A DNA stretch of 64,000 bases, taken from the NCBI GenBank assembly GCA_039105265.1, contig JAPFFF010000027.1, positions 1,488,001 to 1,552,000 of the forward strand. The letters run 5' to 3'. Under the pieces are notes generated by a model, which searched no databases, had not been told where the DNA came from, and was given only the letters and a program-made list of their open reading frames with translations. The position numbers and the translations under genes are program-made. This document shows, piece after piece, positions 29,918 to 40,508 of this stretch. The stretch is from Tritrichomonas musculus (Eukaryota; Parabasalia; Tritrichomonadida; Tritrichomonadidae). Each line of letters begins with the position of its first letter. Position 1 is the stretch's first letter.

Positions 29918-30838
29918 ATGACTTCAATTCAAGAAGTACTTAAAATAGCTCAAGAAGGTGATGGATATCTTGCAGTTGAGCGTAGTTCTTTTGTTATACG
30001 TAAACTTAAAAGGCAAAAAAAAATAAATGAAGCTTTTGCTTTTCTTTTTCAACTCTCAAATACTTTACTTGATCTTGAAAAAGCAGTACCTTCTGCAGTT
30101 TCAGCTCAACGTGGAATTGAACTTCTGGCACAAATAGGAGATACAAATATTTCTGACGAAATTATACAAATTATTTTATCTTATATTGATAAGTTGAAAA
30201 TTAATCACGCTTGCCCAGAATTATTTAATTTTTTTGATGATACAATCAAATTACTAGGTGATGATGACTTATCGATAATTAACAAAGAAGCATTACTAGC
30301 AGATCAATCAAATAACTTTAATACAGCACAGATAGTTTATATTCGTATAATTAAAGCAATTCTTGAAAAAGATGAAGATGTTAGTCAGATAGTTCAAAAA
30401 TTAGATAAACTGCTATGGAGATGGATATATTCCATCGAAAATGGGAAGAAAAGGATTTATACAGGCCAGTTTATATTATCTAGATGCTCATTAGCGATAT
30501 CTGCCCAAGGGGTAAAAGGTTTAACATTAGCTTTGAATTATGTTGATTCATTGAAGGAAAATCATTCAGATCAAGATATCATCATCTCGCAACCTTTGCT
30601 TACATTTACAAGATATTTTTTGAAGGCTTTGAACTTAAATTCGCCACAATCTGTTTCATATTTAATAAATAGTTATAAAAAAATTATTGAAGTTGATAGA
30701 GAAATAAATAAATGGGTTTCAAAGAATAAAGAGGTACATTTTCAGTCAGGATTAAATATGAATACTCTAAGGCAAAATCTTTCTGGAATTGGAGAACTCT
30801 TTCAATCTTTATTTGGCAATGCCACAAACAACCAATAG
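29918..30838 (+). CDS. GET4: GET4/TRC35-like tail-anchored protein targeting factor
   Basis: A 306-residue all-helical protein matching GET4 in length and pattern. The N-terminal alpha-solenoid (IAQEGDGYLAVERSSFVIRK; LKRQKKINEAFAFLFQLSNT) leads to a central part with LLADQSNNFNTAQIVYIRII. The C-terminus matches the family's last helices, with TRYFLKALNLNSPQSVSYLI, EVDREINKWVSKNKEV and a final GIGELFQSLFGNA, the counterpart of the GLFGNLLQSL end of GET4. GET4 works in the cytosol with GET5 and Sgt2/Bag6 to hand newly made tail-anchored proteins to the GET3 ATPase. The Fis1-like protein at 14306-14758 is the kind of client it handles. Assignment rests on pattern, not alignment. Confidence 0.7.
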   Translation: MTSIQEVLKIAQEGDGYLAVERSSFVIRKLKRQKKINEAFAFLFQLSNTLLDLEKAVPSAVSAQRGIELLAQIGDTNISDEIIQIILSYIDKLKINHACPELFNFFDDTIKLLGDDDLSIINKEALLADQSNNFNTAQIVYIRIIKAILEKDEDVSQIVQKLDKLLWRWIYSIENGKKRIYTGQFILSRCSLAISAQGVKGLTLALNYVDSLKENHSDQDIIISQPLLTFTRYFLKALNLNSPQSVSYLINSYKKIIEVDREINKWVSKNKEVHFQSGLNMNTLRQNLSGIGELFQSLFGNATNNQ

Positions 30839-31807
30839 AACATATTTATAAATTATAAATAAATATTTATTCGTACATTCAAATTAGACATTTTGCATTT
30901 CTGATTTAATTTTACATCTCACGAAAAATTTGATAGCACCAAGTTATTTTATTATATAATCAAACCATTCCATTCATAAAAATGATAAATTTAGAAAAAT
31001 ATTCAATGATGAAATAAAATTTTTTGTTAAAAAATATTCAAAAAGTTAAAAATCAAAAATAGTAAACTTAAAATCAAAAGTATGGCTCCCATTTTTTTGT
31101 CTCAATTTTTTTGCATAAATATTTTCTCACAATTTCTAATTTTTTCATTTTTTTCTCACAAATAAACAGATATATTACATTTTCGGCGGTTGACCCCCCT
31201 ATAACAGATATCTTCTATGAAAAATTCTTAAAATCAAATTTTCATGAATGGAATCAAGTTTTTATTCGGAAAAATCACATAATTCCCAATCGGAAATCGC
31301 TTTCAATCTAGTAAATCAGATTCTAGATCCAAATATTTACGAAAATATTAATTCGCATTCCAAATATGATACATAATAATTATTCATATCTTGCTGACTG
31401 ATGCAAAAAAATATTCACAGGATATGGATTTACAAATGTTTCCGTAATTTTATTATGCAGAAATCAATTTTTTTTTTTAAGCTTATTAAATTGCCGCTAT
31501 ATCAGTGCCTTTAAACAATCAAAAAATCAAATATATATGATAATTGTCTTTCATTATTTCATGTAGTTCATTAATTTCCTTATTTATCATTTTTTGCTTA
31601 ATAAAAATTTGATTTTAATGATTTTTTTCTTAAGATTTTAAAATTGAATGAGTCAAAACTCAGGCCATTTTTGAATAGTTTACAGCCCTACTTTTAAGAT
31701 GTAGTTTATGTTATTCGATTATATATTTACATATAAGAATTCTCAAACATTCCATACCGATTGTTCTTTACCAAACAATTAATATTTCAATTATAATGAT
31801 GATTATA
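30839..31807. other. AT-rich intergenic region
   Basis: About 970 bp between convergent genes. No supported gene. The short plus-strand ORF at 31111-31311 is Phe/Ile-rich and unlikely to be real. TTTTCGGCGGTTGACCCCCC stands out as a GC-rich island at 31179-31198. Confidence 0.5.
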
Positions 31808-33223
31808 TTAAGATGAAAAAGCTTTTATAGTACTAATAGGTAATATAGTAAAACATAAAGCTAATGTAAATGCTGTTGAATCCGAGAATACATAACAAAA
31901 AGCAATTCTAATTGGATCATCTTTCTTTGTAAAGTATAAAATTGATGAATATAGTGGCAATGAAACAAGCTGTGCAAAAAAGTTCAGAAGAGAAGCTTCA
32001 TTTCCTCTTTTCATTGATTGTAAAACTGCACTGACTGTTGCTCTCATAGGCATCAGAGCAGCTGTATATACGCTTGGCGGTATCATTTTCTTCAAGTAGT
32101 AACTAAATGATTTATCATTTGTCCAGATGCTGCAAATCTCTTCTGGGAAAACAGAAAATGCGAAGCTACAAATTATGGCCCATAGTGTTCCAATCCAATA
32201 TATGTGAAACGTTAGCCATAAAAAGCGTTTTCCTTTGTGTGACCCATAGGCAAAAGAAGCAGCGGGAATGAAAGCACGCGCCATCGCAGTCATCCCCATT
32301 TCAACAATGTGATAAACGCGACCCATAATATGCCAAACACCCATTACTTCAGTAGAAACTCCTATTTTTTTTGATGATAATGAAAGATATTTTTGGATAA
32401 GAATTGCTGGTAGAGTCATTGCAATTTGAGTAACAAAAGCTGAAAAACCTACTTTCAGCGCTGAATAAGTTTCATGCGAAAAGCAACCAAACCAAGAATA
32501 GCCATCAGGAATTTGTATCATTTTCTTCTTATAAAAGAAAATGAACAATAACGTAAGAACGATTAATTGAGAAATAATTGTTGAAAGAGAAGATCCCCAA
32601 ATTTTTGTTTTAAAATAGAGAAGCATCAATGGATCAAAGATAAACATATCAATAATGTAGGCGGAAAGTTGCGTGATTCCATAGAATAACGAAAAACCGT
32701 TTGCTTGAAGAATAGCAGTTAAAAATTGAAATATAGCTGTTACTATATAGCAGGATAACATTGGAATGAGGTAAAGAAATCCATTCTCTTGATTTGTAGG
32801 AGATATTCCAATGAGTTTCATTATAGGATGTGCCAAAGGTAAAAATACAAGAGGGACTAGAAATCCAATTAGAACACTGAATCGCAATATATCTATCAAT
32901 ACATATGGTATTTTTGCGCTATTTTGCTTTCCATGGAGATAGCCTATTTTTGAATTAACAGAAACCGATATTAGAGAAGAAAAACCTCGTGATATATATT
33001 GCAGAGCGAAAACAGAACCTTCTGCGCTCATTCCTTCTTTACCAAGCGTTTTACCAACCCAAATTCCATCAACGACTCCATATGCTGAGGAACCAATTTC
33101 TGATAAAACAGGGCCCAATGCTAACATTCCAAGAGTTTTAAGAGGGGTACTCCCTCCTAATCTATGACTTTCTTCAAATGATTGTGATTTGGAATCAGAT
33201 ATTGGAAGAAGGTTATCATTCAT
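31808..33223 (-). CDS. MATE-family multidrug/cation antiporter
   Basis: The ATG is at 33223, and the two codons MN of the product follow a TTG that is not a start. The protein is 471 residues with about 12 membrane helices, the MATE size. The N-terminus has the family's opening helix after a short cytosolic tail (STPLKTLGMLALGPVLSEIG, then YGVVDGIWVGKTLGKEGMSA), and the second half repeats the fold (LKVGFSAFVTQIAMTLPAIL, then VMGVWHIMGRVYHIVEMGMT). MATE proteins export drugs or organic cations in exchange for H+ or Na+. Trichomonads have an expanded set resembling bacterial MATEs. The substrate is unknown. The last helix ends near the stop with a short tail. Confidence 0.85.
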   Translation of the reverse strand: MNDNLLPISDSKSQSFEESHRLGGSTPLKTLGMLALGPVLSEIGSSAYGVVDGIWVGKTLGKEGMSAEGSVFALQYISRGFSSLISVSVNSKIGYLHGKQNSAKIPYVLIDILRFSVLIGFLVPLVFLPLAHPIMKLIGISPTNQENGFLYLIPMLSCYIVTAIFQFLTAILQANGFSLFYGITQLSAYIIDMFIFDPLMLLYFKTKIWGSSLSTIISQLIVLTLLFIFFYKKKMIQIPDGYSWFGCFSHETYSALKVGFSAFVTQIAMTLPAILIQKYLSLSSKKIGVSTEVMGVWHIMGRVYHIVEMGMTAMARAFIPAASFAYGSHKGKRFLWLTFHIYWIGTLWAIICSFAFSVFPEEICSIWTNDKSFSYYLKKMIPPSVYTAALMPMRATVSAVLQSMKRGNEASLLNFFAQLVSLPLYSSILYFTKKDDPIRIAFCYVFSDSTAFTLALCFTILPISTIKAFSS

Positions 33224-35326
33224 CAAGGCCGTTTATTAATTTCAATCTTAAGGATTGAAAAAGGTATGGAAACTTCTATCCACTCGACAGATCATTTTTC
33301 TTTCAAAATATAATTTTTAAATGACAGTATTAATGATAAATATAATATAAAGAAGACATATTTTTAGAGAGGAATTTAAGATAAAAATAAATTATTTTTT
33401 CTTGAAAAAAATTGAATCCTAATCTGGTTATCTTAATTCAAAAAACAATTTTTATTTATTTTTTTAATTATATTATTTTTAAATAGAATTATATAAGTAA
33501 TTTATATTTCATGAGGAAGAACTCGAAATTTATCATTTTTTATATTCATATCACAAGTGATATGAATTATTTTAACCTAAAAGGCGAATTTTTTTTTTAC
33601 CTAAAAGGCGAATTTCAAAATTTTGAAAATTATGAGTTTATGAAGGAAATTGTTTTCTAATTTTCTTCATATTGATATTAAAAATTCTATTCCCAATTCG
33701 TTCAAATCACTTTTTCAATTTTTATTGTTGATTATACACCATGGATAAGCAAACCAAGCAAAGATTATTCATTTTTAATATTTTTTCCTAAAACTCAAGC
33801 AAATTCGCCGAATTTACTAAATAAAAGCGATTTACAAAATAACTATCGTACAAATTCCAGCACATAAGAGTACTCTTATTTAGTTATTTTGTTGAGTTTA
33901 TTTGTGTCTTTGGTAGAAATACTTTAAAAAAATAAATTAACCTTTTTGGTCAAAAAATTTTCATCTTTTTTGGTCAATTATAAATTTCATATCATCAATG
34001 ATATGAACTAAACAAAAAAATTGATAACATCATATAAGATCTCCAAATCCACTCGAAAAACATGGCCTTTTTTTTATTTTATTTTCTAATAAATAAAAAA
34101 ATGAAGAACATATAAACAAACTAAAAACTTTTGTCGACTCGTTCATCATTAAATTGATTTTTTCTTAAAAAAACATTTTTTTCTCATTATGCATTTTATG
34201 AGATTTGAATTAAGCACTTTCATACTATTTTTAAATATGTTAATAATATGATAAAACAATATTAGACATGTTTTAAACTTTGATGAGGTTTTTTCCGTTG
34301 ATTAAAAATTGCAAATTTTTCGATTTCATTTTTTTCTTGTTTTTCGGTAATAAAATTAAAATTAGTTTTTTTTTTGATTTTATATTTATGCTACAAATAT
34401 TATATACATGACGATGGACTAATTTTTAATAAAAAATGATCAATATTCAAGCTTTTTTTGCATAAAATAAAATTGAATTGAAAAAGAGTTTCCATACCTT
34501 TTACTAATTTACTACAGTAATTCCAAAAATCTCAGATATATTCAATTAATCTCAGACATTTTTGAGAAAACTTTTAATTATTTGAAAGAATTTATTCAAT
34601 CTATAGAATTATTTTAAGAGTATATTTGTTCAATGATTTGAATAGGCAATGATATTTGACCTTTTTATTCTTCATTGAAAAAGTAGGAATTTTGAAAGTT
34701 TTTTGAAAAAAATTGAAAGTCTTTCAGTGAGTTTTCTCAAAAATGTCTGAGAATTTTTCTTTATGTCTGAGATTATTTGAATTACGGTATTGAAAATCTT
34801 ATTTTCATCATATTCATTATGTAAACGATTGAAATCCAAATTTTATTTCCAAGATATTACTCAAGCTGTTGCAAATGCTTATCATCTCACAATTGAATTA
34901 ATAATAGCAAGATTTATTTATCTGCCAATTACCTACTTAATTTAATTATTTTTTTTCGAGAATTGATTTTAAATTCTCAAAAAACTGTTCATAATGAACT
35001 AAATGACAGTATATATCTCTATTGAAATTAATTCAACAGTTTGAATGATACAACTCCTTATTGATATAAATATTTTAAATATTATCATCAATAGTTCATT
35101 GACAGATTGAAAATTTTAAAATTAAATAATTTTACAAAGAAATGAAACAAATTACTTGAATAATTTCACCAAATTCATTTATTCATTAAAAATTAATTTT
35201 GATTTTTAGCTGATCAAAGCAGTGAAGTTATGTAAAACAACACGATTGTTAATGTTGTTCAGAAAAATCATTTGTACCAATATCCTCAAGTTCATTGGGC
35301 CAAAATGTATTTTCTGATTGATCAAG
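33224..35326. other. AT-rich intergenic region with repeats
   Basis: About 2.1 kb without a gene. It holds a 16-bp perfect inverted pair AAAAGGTATGGAAACT (33259-33274) and its complement (34487-34502) bounding 1.24 kb. It also holds a tandem ACCTAAAAGGCGAATTT (33575-33615), two small ATATCA..TGATAT palindromes (33549-33565 and 33990-34006), and a MITE listed next. The 1.24-kb pair lacks a clear target duplication. Confidence 0.5.
34515..34787. mobile_element. Short Tc1/mariner-type MITE (TA duplication)
   Basis: A 273-bp element with imperfect terminal inverted repeats of about 60 bp. The left end is CAGTAATTCCAAAAATCTCA; the right end read inward is CCGTAATTCAAATAATCTCA. Both contain a second CTCAGACATTTTTGAGAAAA block. 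TA flanks it at 34513-34514 and 34788-34789. The CAGT start and the TA target fit Tc1/mariner-derived MITEs. No coding capacity. Confidence 0.65.
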
Positions 35327-35929
35327 CTAAAGTTTATCATCATCATCATCATCAACATCAAAACCATAAACACCATCAACATCATCAATGCCAACAGCAC
35401 CATCAATGATGTCAACACTATCAATGATGTCAACATCATCAAACATGTCAGCTGGTCCAGTTTGATCGAAATTCAAGTTGGATTCTTCATTTTGGGTAAC
35501 AATACATTTCCCGTTGACTTTATCAATTTCTTTTTCTAATTCAGCAATCAATTCTTTATGTCTAACGGTTAACATTGGCAACTTCCAATTTAAATATCCT
35601 TTCATGAAAACCGGGTTAACTAAAGCATGAGCAGTCATATAAATATCAATTTCTTTTTTTGTTGACTTTTTTAAAGGACGAGGTCTTATTGTCAACAAAA
35701 ATCCCAAATTTAAATTCATATCAAAAGCCATTGCTTCTTCTGCCACGAACTTCTTTTGATTTGGAACTTTCTTTATAAATTTTCCCAATATTTTTTGGAA
35801 ATTACCACATTCATGACCTTTTATGATATTATGATATTCTATGATGGCTTTCCATAATTTTTCTTTCTTATTTACCTTCTTCCTTGGACCATTAATGGCA
35901 TGAAGCTTATTTTTATTATGACGCGTCAT
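35327..35929 (-). CDS. Hypothetical protein with acidic C-terminal tail (200 aa)
   Basis: The first ATG is at 35929 (the open stretch continues upstream to a TTG). The protein is basic at the N-terminus (MTRHNKNKLHAINGPRKKVN), with a helical middle (KKEKLWKAIIEYHNIIKGHE; VRHKELIAELEKEIDKVNGK). It ends in a Val/Asp/Ile repeat and an FDVDDDDDDKL tail encoded by a GAT-like microsatellite at 35337-35356. No membrane segment or signal peptide. I do not recognise the family. The basic head and acidic tail recall chromatin-associated or transcription-related proteins, but nothing decides this. Confidence 0.55.
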   Translation of the reverse strand: MTRHNKNKLHAINGPRKKVNKKEKLWKAIIEYHNIIKGHECGNFQKILGKFIKKVPNQKKFVAEEAMAFDMNLNLGFLLTIRPRPLKKSTKKEIDIYMTAHALVNPVFMKGYLNWKLPMLTVRHKELIAELEKEIDKVNGKCIVTQNEESNLNFDQTGPADMFDDVDIIDSVDIIDGAVGIDDVDGVYGFDVDDDDDDKL

Positions 35930-36388
35930 TCTGATCAATGCACCAATAAAAAAATGAAATGATTATATAATAAAAAATTCAATTAAAGTTATCAATTTTT
36001 TTTTATAATTGAATGAAATCATTCAAATAAATCTCTCGCCAACATATTTGAGTGAGGCATATTATCTTTGACACATCTTTTATGATTTTTATAATTTTGA
36101 TATTAATACCTGTTTAAGAGATTAAAAAATACATTTATTTAAAATATCTGTAACGTGAACTGAATATTGATGAGAATAAAATTTTCTAAAACTAATTAAT
36201 AATATGTCTTAATGATGCAACCAAAGGATCAAACGTAAATAATAATTCTAAAATCAATTGATGTATTTATATCATGATTTTCGAGAGAAATTCAATTAAA
36301 ATTTTTATTTTTCTCTATTAATTCAATTGATATTGAAATTTAAATTGGTATTCAATTTTTTTGGAAATTCTTGATTCTCTGAATTGAA
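35930..36388. other. AT-rich intergenic region
   Basis: About 460 bp upstream of the acidic-tailed protein gene. No gene seen. It ends at the 8-bp target duplication GAATTGAA (36381-36388) of the large element to the right. Confidence 0.5.
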
Positions 36389-36693
36389 CTGGGCTTTTCT
36401 GTCCAAACGGATTTCATTCAAAAAGTTTTAAAAAAACATCCAATGGACAATTGATTATTAAAAAACATCCAATGGACAAGAGTAGGTCCCGATAAAAAAA
36501 CTTATATATAGCATTATGATATTTTTTTTATGATTGTAAATATTATATAAACTATAAATTTTTTATAAAATCTTAAACATTTTTAATTTGTGTATTATTT
36601 TTTGAGATATAATGATTTTATAAATTGAATTGAGTTGATAATATTTAAAATTGAATTAAAGAGATTTTGATTTTAATATCTTAAAAAAAAAAT

Positions 36694-37514
36694 GGGTAAA
36701 TATTTTTTTTTGAACTTTTTAGATTTTTTCCCCTCAATTTTTTTCTTTGTATATTTGTTCACAAATAGTTGAACTTTTTAGATTTTTTCCTCTCAATTTG
36801 GATTTTTTTAAAAAAGCAAAAAAGCATGAAAATAAGTAAACAAAATACTAAAAGAAGAAACTATAAATATTTTAATATACATAAATAGAATTTATTAAGA
36901 TTTTTCTGTTGAGAAAAAAAAATCATGAAATAATAATTAGCATTTCTTTGGGTGAGAAAATTTAGATGCATTAAAATATGCAGTATTTCATCTAGTATAA
37001 ACTATGAGTATATGCATTGAATAAGAAAAGCAATTATTTGTGTTTAATGAGCAAAAAAATATATCGTTTTGCACCAATTTTGTGATAAAATACAATAATT
37101 AGGTTTATTAGTTAAGAGTGAAAGCGCATTGGACGTATTTGTGTTCTTTTTGTGAGAATTGTGATCATATATATCTTCAAAATTTGAAGCTAAATATTGG
37201 TTTCTTTTTCATCTTTTGCTCTCAATTTTTTTTATTGGATCGGTAATACCAGCATTATGCTCTTAAAAGCAGGAAATAAGGGAAATTTAGACAACGATTT
37301 TAATAAAAATTGGAAATTGCAAATAGAAGTTTATTTTTCTTCTTCTTTATTGAACATATAATGCCTGTAATGCTGTGAAATGGTGTTTATTGGTATAAAA
37401 ACCTCGAATACTTACTTCTTAAATAGTAAAATTATAAAGATATTATGACAAATAAGCATTCAAAAAAATTGAGAGTAAAAAATCCAAAAAGTTCAAAAAT
37501 AAAGATTTACCAAA
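36694..37514. repeat. Imperfect inverted-repeat element inside the 5.2-kb element
   Basis: About 50 bp at the left (GGTAAATATTTTTTTTTGAAC, cut here, continuing with CTTTTTAGATTTTTTCC) match the right end read inward (GGTAAATCTTTATTTTTGAAC, then TTTTTGGATTTTTTACTC), closing about 820 bp. A second partial copy of the left motif (GAACTTTTTAGATTTTTTCC) is at 36771-36791. No clear target duplication was found, so the ends are approximate. Confidence 0.45.
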
Positions 37515-37836
37515 AAATGATATTAAAGAAAATTATTAGTTTTAAAATAATAAATTTACAGCATAAATTTAAACGAAACAGACCTCTCAATTATAGTTTG
37601 TCTTATCGTGGAAAATGAAAAATACTTTTAAAAAACATAGTTTTTTGCTAATTTTTTTAATAATTTTTTAATCGTTTAAAAGTAACTTTTTTAATTAAAT
37701 TTTAACGTTTAGAAAATATTTTTTTCGATCATAAATAATTGAAAAATATATAAATCACGATCATTAAAATTTCAGTTAAATATTATCGTCTAACGATTAA
37801 AAAAATCTCAAAAAATCTCAAAATTGAATGAATTTT

Positions 37837-37985
37837 TATACGAAAACCTTTCAATTTTTTCGTATACCGCTTTTTTTTGGCCTTCAATATGGTGAATAAA
37901 AACGGTTTCTTATACGAAAAACCGTCGATTTTTTCGTATACCGCTTTTTTTGGCCTTCCCTATGGTCAATTAAAATTGAATACTT
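37837..37985. repeat. Two-copy tandem repeat of about 74 bp with internal palindromes
   Basis: Two copies start at 37837 and 37911. Each contains TATACGAAAA and TTTTTTCGTATACCGC, so each can fold into a hairpin, followed by TTTTGGCCTTC and TATGGT. The copies differ mainly in the loop. Confidence 0.6.
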
Positions 37986-38403
37986 ATTCGATTTTTTTTT
38001 TTAATTTTACATAACCGTTTATATTGACCTATTATAAGGCAGATTATTTTAGCCTTAAGCTGCCAAATAAATAATCAAATACAATAAGCTTATTGTAATG
38101 GCTAAATATTTTACCTTTCAATTTTAATGTTTTTAAAATATTGTTATATCTCAGTTTTTTATATTAAAATCATTTTATTTATTTATTTATTTGAAATAAA
38201 TATTTACTATTCAAAAATTGTGTTACAATATTTTTTCAATTATTTACGTTTTTTACAAAAAATGGTTATATTTTTTTCTATTTTTTCCTTATTGTAGTAA
38301 ATTTAGTTCCATTACGATAAAAATTAGCTGTAAATAAATTTATGTTTAATTATATAAAAAATAGGATTTTTAAAAATATTACAAAATTTTACATATTAAT
38401 TTG

Positions 38404-39099
38404 TAGACTTGTTAAAAGTCCGGGACAAATGCACTTTTCATGGACTTTTTGTGGACTCGGGACTTGGCGTGGACCTAACAAACCTTGTCAATTTATTTTT
38501 ATTTTATATCTCAAAAAAGAACTCATTTTATGCATATATTTTATAGTTTATTTGTTTATTTAATTTTTTTTTGTTTATTTAAATAGAAAAGCAGTAACTA
38601 ATATGAGTAAATTATATTTGAATGTTTTTAATCATGAAAAAAATGTCATAAACAATTGAAAGAATTTTGGAAATCCTGGCAGATGGACCAGTGTATTTCA
38701 GAGAAATTTTTAAACATTTTATATTTTGTGAATAAAAAAAAATGCTAAAAAAATTAAAAGAATTTTTGAAGTCCTGACAGATTGATCAGATTATTTCTGA
38801 GAAATAATAATTCGATCATTTATTTTGTGAATAAAAAAAAATGCTAAAAATATTGAAAGAATTTTGGAAGTCCTGGCAGATGGACCAGTGTATTTCAGAG
38901 AAATAATAAATAATTTTTATTTTGTGAATAAATAAAAAAATGCTAAAAAAATTGAATGAATTTTGGAAGTCCTGACAGATGGACCAGTGTATTTCAGAGA
39001 AATTATAAATTATTTTTATTTTGTGAATAAATAAAAAAATGCTAAAAAAAATTGAATGAATTTTGTAAGTCCACAGGTCCATGGACTTTAACAAGTCTA
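38404..39099. mobile_element. hAT-type non-autonomous element with internal 99-bp tandem repeats
   Basis: A 696-bp element. The terminal inverted repeat TAGACTTGTTAAA(A)GTCC lies at 38404-38421 and, inverted, at 39083-39099. It is flanked by the perfect 8-bp direct repeat TTAATTTG (38396-38403 and 39100-39107). The TAG start, TIR size and 8-bp duplication fit the hAT superfamily. The interior is mostly a tandem array of about 4.5 copies of a 99-bp unit carrying GTCCTG(G/A)CAGATGGACCAG. No coding potential beyond repeat shadows. Confidence 0.75.
38640..39075. repeat. 99-bp tandem repeat array (about 4.5 copies)
   Basis: The CCTG(G/A)CAG core recurs at 38675, 38773, 38872 and 38971, with a degenerate copy at about 39070, giving a period of 98-99 bp. 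Each unit also has TTTCAGAGAAAT and ATTTTGTGAATAAA. Copies 1, 3 and 4 are closest to one another. It lies wholly within the hAT-type element. Confidence 0.85.
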
Positions 39100-39662
39100 T
39101 TAATTTGAAATACTGAATAAACAAGAGTAAAGTCAATAATCTTTGATTTTTATGCTAGTTATCTGATAACTATTTGACTGAAAGAGACTTTTTTGATTTA
39201 ACGTTGTTTAAAATAAAGTAAACACATTATTAATAAAAAAATACATTTTTCTAAAAATTCAGCAGTCAAATCCAAATAAAAATTGTCCATATCAATTTAC
39301 TACATGTTTTCCAAATAGTATTATAATATTGCGCAAAAAATTTTGGCCAGTTTTTTAAAAATTGGATTTTAACATTTTCGTTAATATTATCTAAAGATTT
39401 TCAATATCTTATTTGAAATAATTGAAGTAATACATTGATTAAATTGTATGATGTTATGAAAGGTTTTAAAAAAAAAAACTATTTTTTTCTTAAAATTTAT
39501 CAGTCAAAACTATTAGCCACAATTTTATGGAAATTAATACCATTTATATAATACAATAATTATATATAGTTATAAAAGTTTGGGCCAGTTTTTATATAAA
39601 TTAATTTGAAATTACAATAAAGCTCTCTTGAAAATTTGAAATAATTATTTTTTTTTCATATA

Positions 39663-40508
39663 CAGTTTTTTCAACAACGTTATGGAAAAAGTTGATATTC
39701 GTTATGGAAACTTTTTCTTAAAAACTTCTTTTCTAAGAAAAATTTGTATCTGTTATGGAAAAATATCACCAAACTTTTTCTGAGCAATTATTTTTTATCG
39801 TTATGGAATTGTAAAGTTATCAATTTTTTTACTCAGAAAATGAGATATATCGTTATGGATAAATATGGAAATTCCTCAGAAAAAAATCTTTTAATTTTCT
39901 CAATTTTTTCTTTGTGAAAAGAATATCATGCAAAAATAGTGAAAAAGGAAAAATTCAAGAAGGAATGCATAGAAAAAATAATTTTAATCATTTTTTTTTC
40001 TATAAAATTATCTTGCAAAAGACATTTTTGTTAATCATTCTTCTGGTAAAAAAGGAATTACATATCAGATTAATGTTAGAAAAGGATATTATTTGAAATT
40101 ATATTCCTTAATTAGTTTTATGTATTTTGTATTTACAAGTTTTACCGTAAATCGATAATTTATTATAAGAAACCATGAATAAGGAAACATTAATTACGAA
40201 AATAATCATGAATTTATATTTAATTGTTCGAGAAAATGCTGTATTGAGTATAAATATTTTTTGAATAAAAAATGCTTTCAATTTTGCACTTTATCTCAAT
40301 TTCCATATTTATCCATAACGATATATCTCATTTTCTGAGTAAAAAAATTGATAACTTTACAATTCCATAACGATAAAAAATAATTGCTCAGAAAAAGTTT
40401 GGTGATATTTTTCCATAACAGATACAAATTTTTCTTAGAAAAGAAGTTTTTAAGAAAAAGTTTCCATAACGAATATCAACTTTTTCCATAACGTTGTTGA
40501 AAAAACTG
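39663..40508. mobile_element. Foldback element with perfect or near-perfect 213-bp inverted repeats
   Basis: The left arm (39661-39873) and right arm (40298-40510) are inverted copies over 213 bp with no difference that I could see. They begin CAGTTTTTTCAACAACGTTA and are flanked by TA, fitting a Tc1/mariner-type foldback MITE. Each arm contains five spaced copies of GTTATGGA. The 424-bp centre is AT-rich with no convincing gene. Arm identity points to a recent insertion or to gene conversion between the arms. Confidence 0.8.

Noticed and set aside
38816-39136. 106-residue minus-strand protein with repeated HWSICQDFQNSFN motif
   Set aside because: It is the translation of the 99-bp tandem repeat inside the hAT-type element, with random AT-rich composition elsewhere.
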